Origin: Mercenaria mercenaria
Lineage: Eukaryota > Mollusca > Bivalvia > Venerida > Veneridae
Direction of reading: 5' to 3'
NCBI RefSeq assembly: GCF_021730395.1
Contig: NC_069363.1
Span: 59,763,001-59,827,000, forward strand
Length of the DNA stretch: 64,000 bases
Part shown: in pieces, positions 12,333 to 24,962 of the stretch
How the letters are laid out: each line of letters begins with the position of its first letter
How positions within the stretch are numbered: position 1 is the stretch's first letter
Notes under the pieces: model-generated
What the model saw: the letters and a program-made list of their open reading frames with translations, nothing else
Databases searched by the model: none
What the model was told of the DNA's origin: nothing
Translations under genes and position numbers: made by a program

Positions 12333-13242
12333 ATACATGGAAGGACTGGCAGATGGACTTCAATCCAGAGAAGTGTGAAGTCATCCAAAGAAGAGAAACC
12401 CTATCATCACAACCTATAGTCTACATGGAACAAACCTGAAATCTACACTTAGTGCAAAGTATCATAATCTTGGCATCACTCTTTCAGATGACCTCTCCTG
12501 GAAAAGACATGTCGACAATATCTCCAAGACAGCAAAGTCAACCATATCTTTTCTCCGTAGAAACATCCATTCCAGTCCGGTCAGTGCTAAAACCAGTGCA
12601 TACAAGACCTGTGTCCACCCTACTGTGGAATATGCTTCACCAGTTAGGTGTCCCTTCTTCGAAAATTACAACCATCAACTTGAAATAGTTCAGCAAAGAG
12701 CTGCTAGATTTGTGTTCAACAACTAAGTTTGGACTAGCAGTGTTACAAAACCAGAAATGGGACACACTACAACACCGGCGAAACATTGCAAGAACAACCA
12801 TGTTCTTCAAAATCTTACACAACTTAGTCAACATCATGCCAGACCCACCACTTGTTCCTGCCAGATCCACCAGAGGGCACAACCAACGTCTTTGCCAAAT
12901 CCGAGCTCGCACATCGACCTACCAGCAAAGCTTTTATCCCGCTATTGTCATTCTTTGGAACTCACTGCCTCATGTCACTGTTGACCAGACAACCCTGGAA
13001 GGCTTCAAGTCGGTCTTGGCCAGCCAGTACAACAACTAAACTACAGCTACCGTTTTACCAGTTTTTAACTTGATGTACATAGAGAACTCTTACTACACGG
13101 GCCAAGCCAGTCCAGCTGTACATAGAGACACTTTTACTCAGGGCCAAGTCAGTCCTGCCTGCTACGCATGTGTACAAAGTTTTAACCAAATTGCGAGTAT
13201 GCTCTTGTAGAGTGAGGCAAATACTTAAGATGATGATGCATA
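12333..13242 (+). mobile_element. LINE 3' end, CR1/L2/Jockey-like reverse transcriptase C-terminus
   Basis: Translation gives WQMDFNPEKCEVI, then NLGITLSDDLSWKRHVDNIS, LRRNIHSSPVSAKTSAYKTC, VEYASP and QQRAARFVF. A disrupted stretch near 12724 follows, then WDTLQHRRNIARTTMFFKIL and FYPAIVILWNSLPHVTVDQT to a stop at 13039. This is the post-thumb region of non-LTR ORF2 proteins. The 3' UTR ends in a short GATGATGATG tail, as in CR1/L2-type LINEs. The 5' part, including the FADD box, is absent, so this is a 5'-truncated, frameshifted dead copy. Confidence 0.85.
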
Positions 13243-14995
13243 TTTTTAGCTCACCTGTCACGAAGTGACAAGGTGAGCTTTTGTGATCGCGCAGCGTCCG
13301 TCGTCCGTGCGTCCGTAAACTTCCTTGTGACATCTCTGGAGGTCACAGTTTTCATGGGATCTTTATGAAAATGGGTCAGAATGTTCATCTTGGTAAATTC
13401 TAGGTCAAGTTCGAAACTGGGTCACGTGCGGCCAAAAAGTAGGTCAGTAGGTCTAAAAATAGAAAAACCTTGTGACCACTCTAGAGGCAATAATTTGCAA
13501 TGGATCTTCATGAAAATCGGTCAGAATGTTCACCTTGATGATTTCTAGGTCAAGTTCGAAACTGGGTCACGTGCGGTCAAAAACTAGGTCAGTAGGTCTA
13601 AAAATAGAAAAACCTTGTGACCACTCTAGAGGCCATAATTTTCAATGGATCTCCATGAAATTTGGCCAGAACGTTCACCTTGATGATATCTAGATCAAGT
13701 TCAAAACTGGGTCACGTTCCATCAAAAACTAGGTCAGTAGGTCAAATAATAGAAAAACCTTGTGACCTCTCTAGAGCCCACATTTTTCATGGGATCTGTA
13801 TGAAAGTTGGTCTGAATGTTCATCTTGATGATATCTAGGTCAGGTTCGAAACTGGGTCATGTGCGGTCAAAAACTAGGTCAGTAGGTCTAAAAATAGAAA
13901 AACCTTGTGACCTCTCTAGAGGCCATATATTTCAAGAGATCTTCATGAAAATTGGTCTGAATGTTCATCTTGATGATGTCTAGGTCAAGTTTGAAAGTGG
14001 GTCACGTGCCATCAAAAACTAGGTCAGTAGGTCAAATAATAGAAAAACCTTGTGACCTCTCTAAAGGCCATATTTTTCATGGGATTTGTATGAAAGTTGG
14101 TCTTAATGTTCATCTTGATGATATCTAGGTCAGGTTCGAAACAGGGTCATGTGCCATCAAAAACTAGGTCAGTAGGTCTAAAAATAGAAAAACCTTGTGA
14201 CCTCTTTAGCCGCTATACTTATGAATGGATCTCCATAAAAATTGGTCAGAATGTTCATCTTGATGATATCTAGGTCAAGTTTGAAAGTGGGTCACATGCC
14301 ATCAAAAACTAGGTCAGTAGTTCAAATAATGAAAAAACCTTGTGACCTCTCTAGAGGCCATACTTTTCATGGGATCTGTATGAAAGTTGGTCTGAATGTT
14401 CATCTTGATGATATCTAGGTCAAGTTTGAAACTGGGTCAACTGCGGTCAAAAACTAGGTCAGTAGGTCTATAATTAGAAAAATCTTTTGACCTCTCTAGA
14501 GGCCATATTTTTCAATGGATCTTCATGAAAATTGATCTGAATGTTCACCTTGATGATATCTAAGTCAGTTTCGAAACTGGGTCATGTGCGGTCAAAAACT
14601 AGGCCAGTAGGTATAAAAATAGAAAAACTTTACAACAAGTGACCTCTCTAGAGGCCATATTTTTCATGAGATTTTCATGAAAATTAGTGAGAATGTTCAC
14701 CTTGATGATATCTAGGTAAAATTCAAAACAGGGTCACGTACCTTCGAAAACTAGGTCAATAGGTCAAATAATAGAAAAACCTTGTGACCTCTCTAGAGAC
14801 CATATTTTTCAGTGGATCTTCATGAAAATTGGTCAGAATTTTTATCTTGATAATATCTAGGTCAAGTTCAAAACTGGGTCACATGAGCTCAAAAACTAGG
14901 TCACTATGTCAAATAATAGAAAAAACGACGTCATACTCAAAACTGGGTCATGTGGGAAGAGGTGAGCGACTCAGGACCATCATGGTCCTCTTGTT
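13242..14995 (+). mobile_element. Helentron-like (HINE/pearl-type) element 1 with about 145-bp internal array
   Basis: Starts TTTTTAGCTCACCTGTCACG with a hairpin (AGCTCACCT...AGGTGAGC) and a short GTCCGTCGTCCGTGCGTCCG run. About ten 145-bp monomers follow (CTTGTGACCTCTCTAGAGGC, TGATGATATCTAGGTCAAG, AAAAACTAGGTCAGTAGGTC). It ends GGTGAGCGACTCAGGACC, then ATCATGGTCC and CTCTTGTT. The 3' hairpin GGACCATCATGGTCC next to the end and the T-rich insertion context fit non-autonomous Helentrons. It directly abuts the LINE tail. Confidence 0.65.
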
Positions 14996-15846
14996 CTTTC
15001 AAATTATTATGTCTACTTTTATTTGAAATTTATATAGATTGATGAATATGTCAGTTGTTTGAACTTGTTTCACCTGATTGATCCGCTGGTGGCACATACA
15101 TCACATATCTTGGTCATCTTAATAATACAAAAAAGATATCCTAAAATATATGACATTTTAATGAACTTAAGTTATTCATTTTATTTGTAAGACTATCATA
15201 GATATATTTTGCAGTGTAAATATGTCGTAACTTTTCATTTATTAAGCAAACTTATGTTTACTAAACTCTCGGATTTAGTGTGGAGAGGGGAGTGAAAGAA
15301 TAAATTCATTGTAGACAGATCAGTGTGGCATGTCTGATTTAATTTAGCTTTAAGCACTACTTGTGAACAGAAAACAAGGCTAGTTACAACTTTCATTTGT
15401 ACCAGAATTAAAAAGGGGCACTGTGAAAATGCTGATCTACAGTATATTTTAAGGGTATCTCAATATCAGAATTAAATTAATTTGTGACAGTTTTTTTTTT
15501 TTTTTAAATTTAATTTTATTTTTAATTTTGAAGTTTGTTTGTATCTTGTGATGTCATTTTGAAAAAGGTGTTGTCATCGGCATAATCAAACAAACTGCGT
15601 TTTCTAGAAAAGGAAAAATATTAAAGAAAATATGAAAAAGCAAAGGGGCCAGTGAGGAATAGAACCTAGGGTACTCCTGTAATGTACATGTATCCAGGGC
15701 CGCTAGTATTAGCCGAAGCTTTAATGGCCCCTCTTGTATTTAAAGTTCCTCTTCATAAAATCCTCTTCGCTAAATAAGTTTTAGTAAAATTAATGTTCTC
15801 TTACTGCGCTTAACAACTGGGCTTGAATTTCTTAGTATTCCAGTAC

Positions 15847-16178
15847 CGCCTCGGTAGCCTAGTGGTAGAGCGTCCGCCATGAGTGTGGGAGGTCTTGGGT
15901 TCGATCCCCGGCCGCATCGTACCAAAGACTTAAAAAATGGTACTAGTAGCTTCCTCGCTTGGCGCTCAGCATTAAGAGGATAGTGCTAGGACTGGTCAGC
16001 CCGGTGTCAGTATAATGTGACTGGGTGGGGTATCATGCCACGTGTCTACGGCGTGATATTCCAGTGAGGCAGCACTACAAAGTTGGGCATTGAGCTCACT
16101 GCTACAAGTAGACACCGTCGTTTATATGACTGAAAAATTGTTGAAAAAGACGTTAAACCCAAACATACGCACACACAG
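15847..16178 (+). mobile_element. tRNA-headed SINE with GACGTTAAACCC tail
   Basis: Head CCTCGGTAGCCTAGTGGTAG (A box) and GGTCTTGGGTTCGATCCC (B box), then a unique body. The tail TATGACTGAAAAATTGTTGA, AAAAGACGTTAAACCCAAAC is shared with the SINE at 16777, which has a different tRNA head. It abuts the 3' end of the minus-strand LINE. Confidence 0.75.
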
Positions 16179-16184
16179 TTCTCT

Positions 16185-17430
16185 TCATTTAGCAGACTTA
16201 TAAACTGATTAAGATTAGTTGCAGAAATTGTCTCTTCTGTTAAATTATTCCAAAAAGCAATTGCTCTCAGACTGAAGAAATTTATAGTCTCACATTATGT
16301 TTACACTTTTTGCTTTTGGACTTCAGATAGTGTCCATGCAACTTGTCCTCTCAGCCAATGAAAACAAATTGTCCCACTTCATATCATCAAGATTGTGAAC
16401 TGATTTATAAATCTGGATCATATCGGAACGATCCCTTCGATATTCTAGAATCACAAGACCAATTACAAGTTTTATCAATCTCTGTTCGTATGATAAATTT
16501 TGTAATGATCCTACAAGTTTAGTTGCCCTTCTCTCAATGTCTTCCAATTTATATGTTTCTTTAAGTTATAATGGAGACCAAATGCATGATCCATATTCCA
16601 GAACTGGTCTAATCAAGGTTTTATACAGAGGTAATAACATTTCTTTATCCAAGTATTCAAATGACCTGTAGATTAATCCCTATGTTTTTTGAGCTTTATT
16701 TGTAATACTCAGGTAATGTGTTCATCGAAAGTTAAACATTCATCAGATGTAAACGCTAGGTCTTTCTCGAAAGGCAAGCCCGCCCGCTTAGCTCAGTAGG
16801 GAGAGCGATGGTCTACGGATCGCGGGGTCGCGAGTTCGATCCCCGGGCGGGGCGTATGTTCTCCGTGACGATTTGATAAAAGACATTGTGTCTGAAATCA
16901 TTCGTCCTCCACCTCTGATAATTCATGTGGGGAAGTTGGCAGTTACTTGCGGAGAACAAGTTTGTACTGGTACAGAATCCAGGAACACTGGTTAGGTTAA
17001 CTGCCCGCCGTTACATGACTGAAATACTGTTGAAAAACGGCGTTAAACCCAAAACAAACAAAACAAATTCTCGAAAGGCACTTGCCCTACTCTTACATAA
17101 TTTCCATCAGATTCTCTCATGGTATAGGTGAACTTTTTATTGTTTGATCCTAAATGTAAAACTTTACACTTCTTTGCATTAAACATTAATTTCCATTCTT
17201 CACTCCAATCAAACAGTCCATCTAAATCTGATTGTAATTGTTCACAGGCCTCGACAGTTGCCACTTGTGAAAAAAGTTTTGTATCATCTGCAAAAATTTT
17301 TACTATACCGGACACAACATCTGGTAGGTCATTAATAAAACAGAGAAATAAAACAGGGCCAATGACGCTGCCTTGGGGCACACCACTTGCTACTTTAGAC
17401 CATGATGATAATGATGATTCCAATCCGTAA
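16185..17430 (-). mobile_element. LINE fragment (CR1/Jockey-like), split by a SINE
   Basis: Minus strand, two pieces: 17430-17081 encodes GVPQGSVIGPVLFLCFINDL, PDVVSGIVKIFADDTKLFSQ and WKLMFNAKKCKVLHLG (reverse transcriptase with the FADD catalytic box). 16763-16185 encodes PLYKTLIRPVLEYGSCIWSP, LEDIERRATKLVGSLQNLSY, EQRLIKL and, near the end, RAIAFWNNLTEE (C-terminal domain). A 291-bp SINE plus its duplicated target separates them. Internal stops show it is dead. The N-terminal endonuclease region is missing. Confidence 0.85.
16777..17067 (+). mobile_element. tRNA-Arg(ACG)-headed SINE nested in LINE
   Basis: Bounded by a perfect 13-bp target duplication TTCTCGAAAGGCA (16764-16776 and 17068-17080). 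The head, CCGCTTAGCTCAGTAGGGAG through GTCGCGAGTTCGATCCCC, folds as a tRNA with anticodon ACG in the loop. The body ends CATGACTGAAATACTGTTGA, AAAACGGCGTTAAACCC and an A-rich AAAACAAACAAAACAAA tail. Recent enough to keep an intact TSD. Confidence 0.85.
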
Positions 17431-17655
17431 ACATTATGTAAAGATATTAAGATACTAGTAACAAGGAAAGTACATGTGTATTAGAAAAATATTATAGTTT
17501 CACACATTGTTTCTAACTATTTTCAGTAAAACAGTTTATTGAATATATAAGACTGAGTGACAGACTAACATATATTTACATTTCCTTTTATTATTATTAT
17601 GTACAGGTTCATGTGATATCTTAAGTGGATTCAGAAGCAATAATTAACAATAATT

Positions 17656-20600
17656 ATGGGTTCAGTTGTTGGAAAAGTGATGGAGGAGAATTTCAAGAAG
17701 CAGCAAGAGTTTATGGAGAAAAGCCAGTCAGAAATGGTATAGTAACTAGACTTTGTTAAACATTTACCTGCAGTGTTATCCCTACCTTTGTAATTATGAC
17801 AAACCTCTGTAGAGCAAACACGTTTCTGCAAAAGAAGGTATTTTTATTCTGCCTGAAGGGTGAGGATATAGTTGTCATTTTGTTTGTCTGTAGCACTTTC
17901 CTTGTACAGGGCAAAACTGCAAAAAGTTTTTACAATAGAACTTGAATTATTTTGATAGTAAGTGCACTGCACAAGAACTATAAATCTTCATTCCAGCTAT
18001 CTGTTAATGATGAATGGATATGATTCTGACTTAAAATAATTGTTCTACTTCGTGACTCATACTATGTAATTATTTGTATAACTCGTGTATTATATCCCTT
18101 TTATACTTAGAAATTATGGTTAATATCTTACTGTACTTTCTTTCGGTCTCTGTTATTTTACGCTGCTGAAAGTGGAAGGATATAGATTTGATGTTGTCCG
18201 TCAGGCTGTTAGTCGGTCATGCATGCTTCTGTCTGAAAATGAAAATCCTTATTACATGTATTCAAAAAGTATTTTAGCTAGAATCACTAAATGTCACATA
18301 ATTGTAAGTTAGCACATGACCTTTGCTCATATTTAGGATTATCTCCCTTGGGCCAGAAAAATTAGTCTTTCTCCTTCATTTAATAAAACTAGGGATTTTT
18401 ATGCATACATGTATGTAACTTATCCATGAACCTTAATGAAACTTTACACAAATGTAGATCACTGTAGTGCTGTGGTGCATGCGCAACTTTCATCGGGATC
18501 ACTTCAGTAACTTATTGCCCTGTAATTGCATTACAATCCATAATTCCCACATAACAAAGTATTCACATAACAACTTATTCGACTTTGTATGTAAATTCAC
18601 AGAATGTGCACGTGCTTGTTACTAAATTGATTCGACTTAAACACTTATTAAATATCATGATTCCCATTGGGAGGACAGGTATTAATCACTGCAGTGATAG
18701 CTCTAGTTTCCTTAGATACACACTATTTCACTGTCAAGCATCAAAATAGTCCTCTTACAGCTCTTGTTTGTTACTAGCTCTTCTGTATAATTACAGCACC
18801 TGTTTTTGTGTAATTTACTAAAACTCTGTAAAGATCACTTTGGATTGATGCCAGTTCATTATTTTATAATACATTTTTGTATAACCTTGAAATAGCCTGC
18901 ACATATGAGTTATGAGATTTTACATTTTAGCTGGAACGACAAATACAGATGCAGAATCAGATGCGAGAACGACAGGCGGCCATGATGATTGCGAGATCAC
19001 GTGACATGTTCCAATGGTGGAGTGCGTTCTATGCAACATTAGCTGTAATGGGCATTGCAGGGTAAGTCAGATTTCTGACTTATTCAAACACCTGCTGAAG
19101 ATTTTCAATTTAAATTTTCTTCTAAATTGTGTGATTTTAGGAAGATGAAAAAATGTAGTTGGTCATAATTCTAATAAAAGGATTCTTGGGTTTGAATTTT
19201 TTTTTTTTTGAGTTATGGGCATTGGAAATATGAATGCTATATTTGACTATTTTTATACTTTAGAGTTGTTATTTCTTCAACAATCCTTAGGATGAATCAT
19301 ATTTAGATGGAAGTATTCATGTGGGTGTATTTAGATCTCATTCCAACTTGTTTATTGACCAGAGAAAAGTATTAAGTTCAGAGTTATGTGCCCTTGATTT
19401 ATGGAAAAAATGTGGAGTAGATGACACTTGTTTGTGTTTGGTTACAGGCAGAGTTCTATTTTTATCTCAACTTTTTTTCTTTACAGTGTCATTAGTCTGT
19501 GACTCAGGAAATTGCAAACATTATTTTTAAATATTAGCAAAAATAAAACCATCTTGAATATAACTCAATGCAGAGTAATATAGAAATGAATAATATAATA
19601 AACTTTTTTTACACAGGTTTGTTAAGAAAAAGAGCCCAGCAGCATTAGCACCATTGGTTCCATTTGGTTTTATCGTAGGCTATCAATATGATTTGGCATA
19701 CAGTACCAAGATGCAAAGATGTAGAGGTAACCTGTTTCACAGGAATTTCTTGTTATTACCAGTAAAATATCATGTCATATGCATTATTGTTTAGAATTTA
19801 TAACACTTCACAGTAGCAGATTTTAATTTATTGCATCTTTATGATATTAAGTATTCCCCTGAAACTTTACACAAGTATAGATCACTATAGGGTGGTGGTG
19901 CATGTGCAACTTTCATCAGGATCACTTCAATAACCAGGGTTGTTGCCTTTTTAGCTCACCTGAGCCAAAGGCTCCGAGTGAGCTATTGTGATCGCTCACT
20001 GTCCGGCGTTCGGCCGTCCACACTTATATAGGAAAAAACTTTAAACATCTTCTTGTCTGAAACCACAAGACCTAGGTCTTTGATATTAGGTATGTAGCAT
20101 TGCCTTGTGGTCCTCTACCAAGATTGTTCAAATCATTACCCTAGGATGAAAAGAGGCTCTGCCCCGGGGGTCCCAAGTTTTACATAGACTTATATAGGAA
20201 AAAATTTAAAAAATCTTTTTGTCTGAAAGTTCAGGGCTTAAGCCTTTGATATTTGGTATGTAGTGGTTCTCTAACAAAATTATTCAAATTATGCCCCTGG
20301 GGTGAAAAGAGGCCCCGCCCCGGGGGTCACTTATATGAGTTGTATAAGAAAAACTACTTTAAAAATTATCTGATCATATTTCCTAGACTGTTTAATTATA
20401 ATTACCTGATGACCCCAAGTGCATTAGGGGTTACTTGACTATGACCTTGACGTACTGACCTATTTTTTTGTTTTTTAAGATACAGCCTTGAAATTTGGAT
20501 GACATATACAGTTTTGCACACCGATCTTAACAGCATAGAAATTTGGACCACGTCAATAACTTTCGATAAAGATTTCAGTACTCATCTTTAATGTTCTTAG

Positions 20601-21382
20601 CCCTGACCTGACCCAATACCTTATTTCTGAAGCTACAGCAAAAAGATTTGGACCACATATATAATGTTTGATACAGATTTCAATACTCATCCTTAATAGT
20701 CTTAATCGTAACCTACTGACTTACTTTTTTCATTTTTGAAGTTACAGTATAGAAATTCGGACCACCTGTATATTTTTTATACAGATTTCAATACTCGTCT
20801 TGAATAGTTTTAATCGTGACCTTCTGACCTACTTTCTTGTTTTTGAAGGTACAGCATGGAAATTTGGACCACATGTAGAATCTTTACCATGACCTTCTCA
20901 CCTATTTTTTGTTTGTTTTTGAAGCATTAGCAAAGAAATTTGTTTAACCAAGCAATTAAACTCAGGTGAGCGATATAGGGCCATCATGGCCCTCTTGTTT
21001 TTAAAATGTAATTTAAGGACTGTTTTTCTAAAACTTTCTTCACATTCAACAAGTTTAAATTATACTTTTACATGAAAAGTTCTTTAAAATGGAAATAACT
21101 CGTGTAGTATTTTACTCCTAATTTCTTGTAGCCCAATCCCAAAAGAATTGTCAAGCAGACCCTCACAGAGCATACAGGGGTGTGCTAACTTTCCATAACA
21201 CTGTTTATTGCATCCCTAAAACTATAACAGTACCCAGAATAAATTGTATTATATCTGTATTTATATATGGTATTGCAGCTGAGGCAGAGAGAGTGATGGA
21301 ACAAGAGGGCAGTTATATACAACTTCCACACAACCTGCCTACATTACAGAGTATAGATGCTGCAAGACAAAAGGGAAAATAA
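17656..21382 (+). CDS. PLGRKT: Plasminogen receptor with C-terminal lysine (PLGRKT, C9orf46-like)
   Basis: Small integral membrane protein that in mammals binds plasminogen through its exposed C-terminal lysine. Exons: 17656-17736, 18931-19061, 19617-19726 and 21279-21382. They join in frame (426 nt, 141 aa; human is 147 aa). Exon 1 gives MGSVVGKVMEENFKKQQEFM, aligning with human MGFIFSKSMNESMKNQQEFM. Exon 2 gives LERQIQMQNQMRERQAAMMI and the first hydrophobic segment (FYATLAVMGIAG). Exon 3 gives KKKSPAALAPLVPFGFIVGY and QYDLAYSTKMQR, the second membrane hairpin. Exon 4 ends SIDAARQKGK, so the family-defining terminal Lys is present. The first donor, GTATAG, is weak, but the codon spacing across it matches the human protein exactly. 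The last intron holds a roughly 1-kb Helentron-like repeat. A TACAG at 17603-17607 may be the acceptor of a 5' UTR exon. Confidence 0.95.
19948..21000 (+). mobile_element. Helentron-like element 2, in PLGRKT intron 3
   Basis: Starts TTTTTAGCTCACCTGAGCC with inner inverted GAGTGAGCTATTGTGATCGC, then a GTCCGGCGTTCGGCCGTCC run. A degenerate array of about 110-120 bp follows (GAAATTTGGACCACAT..., TGACCTTCTGACCTAC). It ends CAGGTGAGCGATATAG, hairpin GGGCCATCATGGCCC, then TCTTGTT. Same end grammar as element 1. Confidence 0.65.
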
Positions 21383-21677
21383 CATTTATCACTTCTATAA
21401 CAAAATTTTAAAAGATTGAATGATGTTTGTATGTAGATGTGTCAAGAGTGCTAAACTAGATGTGTGTATTTAGATTTATCAAAAGTGCTAATTAACCATG
21501 TCATTTAGTCTTAAGGAAGTGAAAAGTCTCATTTACTTTTAGACAAAATTTATTTATATCACTTTCTATTAATGTTATTGTTTATATATACTGTATGATT
21601 AAAAAATATTCTGGTTAATATTTTTATTAGATGTAAATGCCATGCACAGTTTTTATACAAAACATAAATTATAATTC

Positions 21678-22025
21678 TTTAAAGGTCCATTACTAAGGGA
21701 AAGTGAGTTGGCAATGTTTTTTCATAGCCAGTGCATAGACTTCTGCAAGACACTAAATAATGAAGATTGGCAGGTCAAAATTTACAGAAGGTCTTTGGAA
21801 CTCAAAGAAATGTATGTGTATCATGTTGAAATTTCAATGAATCGACAGAATGACCCCCCAGGTCTTTTTAACTTTCTTCATACTTCATAGAAAAATAATT
21901 GTACATATACTGCGATTTATTTCGAATTTCTACATACCAACTTTCATTTTCCAATAAAATGAAATAGTTTCTGTGCTTTTTAAAAGAAATTAAAATGTTC
22001 ACTTTCCTTAGTATTGGACCTTTAA
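21678..22025. mobile_element. MITE with TTTAAAGGTCCA inverted ends
   Basis: Left end TTTAAAGGTCCATTACTAAG and right end CTTAGTATTGGACCTTTAAA are inverted repeats extending about 28 bp (to AAAGTGA). TTAA is present at both borders, so a TTAA target is possible. Lies 300 bp after the PLGRKT stop. Confidence 0.65.
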
Positions 22026-22129
22026 AAAATGGTTTCATGGAGTATTCAATGTTTTCATTAAGAAGCATATCTAATTGAAGTTTAGGGGTATTTTAGCATG
22101 TTGTTACTTGAATCATATGGTAATTTCAC

Positions 22130-22545
22130 ACATCTAAAGAAATTGTGTTGAAGCTTGATTAAACTTATTTAAATGCAAAGGAACTGTGTTGAATCTAAGA
22201 ATCATGTTGAAGCTTGATTTTTTAACTTATTTAAATGTAAAGGAACTCTGTTGAATCTAAGAATCATGTTGAAGCTTGATTTAACTTATTTAAATGTAAT
22301 GGAACTCTGTTGAATCTAAGAATCATGTTGAAGCTTGATTTTTTAACTTATTTAAATGCAAAGGAACTGTGTTGAATCTAAGAATCATGTTGAAGCTTGA
22401 TTTAAGTCTTAAGGAGGTAAGGGCACTTTGTGGAATGCTGTACGTATATCTAAGAATCATGTTGATGCTAGATTTAACTTATTTAAATGTAAAGAAATTT
22501 AATTGAATCCTGTATGTAAATCTAAGAAGTCACTTTCAAGCTTGA
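22130..22545. repeat. Tandem repeat, about 60 bp, six copies
   Basis: Units contain 'GTTGAATCTAAGAATCATGT', 'TGAAGCTTGATT' and 'AACTTATTTAAATG.AA.GGA'; later copies diverge. Confidence 0.7.
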
Positions 22546-23041
22546 TTTATTCAACATGCTAGCATAAAAACCCTGTTGAATTGTCTTATAACTCATAAAA
22601 AACATCTCAAGAAACCGAAGTCATATCAACTTCAAATTAAATCATTCTCCTAAATATTGGGCGGCACTTCTATCTTACGTGTTCTAAAATTTCATGCAGA
22701 TCATCTTCATCTGTGCCAAATAGAAGCATTGCATTAGATGTAGCAACAGAAACAGATAATTTTGCTAATTCTTAATAATATTTATCTGGTTAACTGAGGT
22801 GGTGGACTTCAATTTTTGATATGATCAGTAGAGACTGTATAAATTGGATTTTGTGTGACATAAATCTTTTTTGGGAGTAGGCTTATCTGGGAGGGTGGAT
22901 AATTTGAATATAAACAGGTAATCTGAACCTCCTTTTTTAAAAAACAGTGATGTTTGTTGAAATTATTGCCCTTGTAAATTAAGCATTTAGAATCCATTTT
23001 TGTAGTAAAGATCAGTCTGTATAATTGAAGCTGTTGACAAA

Positions 23042-23254
23042 TTAACCTTTAGCCTGTTGGCGGCAATTGATTCTGCCTTTGCGACCAGTGTAGATCATGA
23101 TCAGCCTGCACGTCTGTGTAGTCTGATCATTATCTGCACTGTTCACCATTCAGTCAGTATCTTTTTGGTATGCACCCCTTTTAACAGTTAATGGTACTGT
23201 CTAAATTGAAAGATGGACAAGTTTATTATAGAAATTTAGCAGGGTAAGGGTTAA
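23042..23254 (+). mobile_element. TTAA-bounded MITE (piggyBac-like), copy 3
   Basis: Begins TTAACCTTTAGCCTGTTGG and ends TTTAGCAGGGTAAGGGTTAA; internal sequence shared with the other five copies. Confidence 0.7.
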
Positions 23255-23639
23255 ACATGTATAGAACTGTACATGTTGTTGGATGTTTTCTTTTCAAAAG
23301 ACAAAATTATTGAACTGAAAAGAAGTTAAAACATATTCTTAAGATATATTATTAATAACATGCTAACACTTGTACTATTGATCAAATATTTTATTCTGTT
23401 ATATGGCTTGTTGGTGCAACACTATTAACATTATGCTGGGCAAACTTTATTCAGTTTAGTCTATATTTGATTCTCTCAGGGGATTTATGATTCACACTAT
23501 ATTATGTTTTCATGAATTCACTTTGAAGGGATAAATATTATAAAACAGGGCCGTATGCTGCAAGATTTTGGTGTTTATACAATTTCTATGTATACTTATG
23601 TAATAAAAATATCAGCAAGACTCTGATCAAAATGTTTAA

Positions 23640-24962
23640 TTTTTAGCTCGACTATTCAAAGAATAGTCTAGCTATTCTACTCACCCTGGCGTCGGCGTCG
23701 GCGTCACACCTTGGTTAAGTTTTTGCATGCAAGTACATACAGCCATCAATTAAAGGCATATAGCTTTGAAACTTATTTTATCTTTTTCTAGGTCAATTAC
23801 CAACCTCTCTGGGTCAAGTCCCATAACTCTGACATGTATTTTGAGCAAATTATGCCCCCTTTTGGACTTAGAAAATTTTGGTTAAAAGGTTAAAGTTTTA
23901 CATGCAATTTACCATCTCCAAAACTAATGCAGATATTGATTTGAAACTTCACATGTGTCTTCGGGTTATAAAACTAGTTGATAGCAGCAAGTCCCATAAC
24001 TCTGACCTTCATTTTGGCCAAATTATATCCCCTTTTGGACTTAGAAAATTCTGATTAAAGTTTTGCATGTTAGTACATACAGCTATTTCTAAAAGGCATA
24101 TAGATTTTAAACTTATTTTTTCTTTTTCTACATCAATTACCAACCTCACTGGATCAAGTCCCATAACTCTGACATGTATTTTGGGAAAATTATGCCCCCT
24201 TTTAGACTTAGAAAATTTTGGTTAAAGTTTTACATGCAAGTTACTATTTCCAAAACTAATGCAGATATTGATTTGAAACTTCACATGTGTCTTTGTGGTT
24301 ATAAAACTAGTTGATAGCAGCAAGTCCCATAACTCTGACCTTCATTTTGGCCAAATTATGCCCCCTTTTGGACTTAGCAAATTCTGGTTAAAGTTTTGCA
24401 TGCAAGTACATACAGCTATTACTAAAAGGCATATAGATTTGAAATTTATTTTTTTCTTTTTCTAGATCAATTACTAACCTCACTGGATCAAGTCCCATAA
24501 CTCTGACATGTATTTTGAGCAAATTATTCCCCTTTTTGGACTTAGAAAATCCTGGTTAAAGTTTTGCGTGCAAGTACATATAGCAATTACTAAAAGGCAT
24601 ATAGATTTGAAACTCTTTTTTTTTTTTTTTTCTAGATCAATTACCAACCTCACTGGGTCAAGTACCATAACTCTGGCATGTAATTTGGGCAAATTATGCC
24701 CCCTTTCTGGTTAAAGTTTTACATGCGAGTTTCTATCTCCAAAACTAATGCAGATATTGAATTAAAACTTCACATGTGCCTTCGGGGTTATAAAACTAGT
24801 TGATAGCAGCAATTCCCATAACTGATATGCATTTTGGTCAAATTATGCCCCCTTTTGAACTTAAAACTCTTTTAATATTTAACCTTTTTGGGTAATATTT
24901 TCCTGCTTCTGGGACAATATTTCGAATAGTCGAGCTTGGCTGTCTTACGGACAGCTCTTGTT
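23640..24962 (+). mobile_element. Helentron-like element 3 (GAATAGTC type)
   Basis: Starts TTTTTAGCTCGACTATTC, hairpin with GAATAGTC, then GTCGGCGTCGGCGTC. The array has alternating units (AGTCCCATAACTCTGACATG, AATTATGCCCCCTTTTGGAC, AACTAATGCAGATATTGATT). It ends CGAATAGTCGAGCTTGG, hairpin CTGTCTTACGGACAG, then CTCTTGTT. The terminal words differ from elements 1 and 2, but the architecture is the same. Confidence 0.65.

Noticed and set aside
13242-14995. CRISPR-like array because of regular 145-bp repetition
   Set aside because: Whole monomers repeat without short-repeat/unique-spacer structure, and the DNA is eukaryotic.
15643-15735. Short GGGGCCAG...TGGCCCC inverted pair ending near CTCTTG as a fifth Helentron-like element
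   Set aside because: Only the terminal words resemble the family. There is no 5' hairpin, no GC run and no array.
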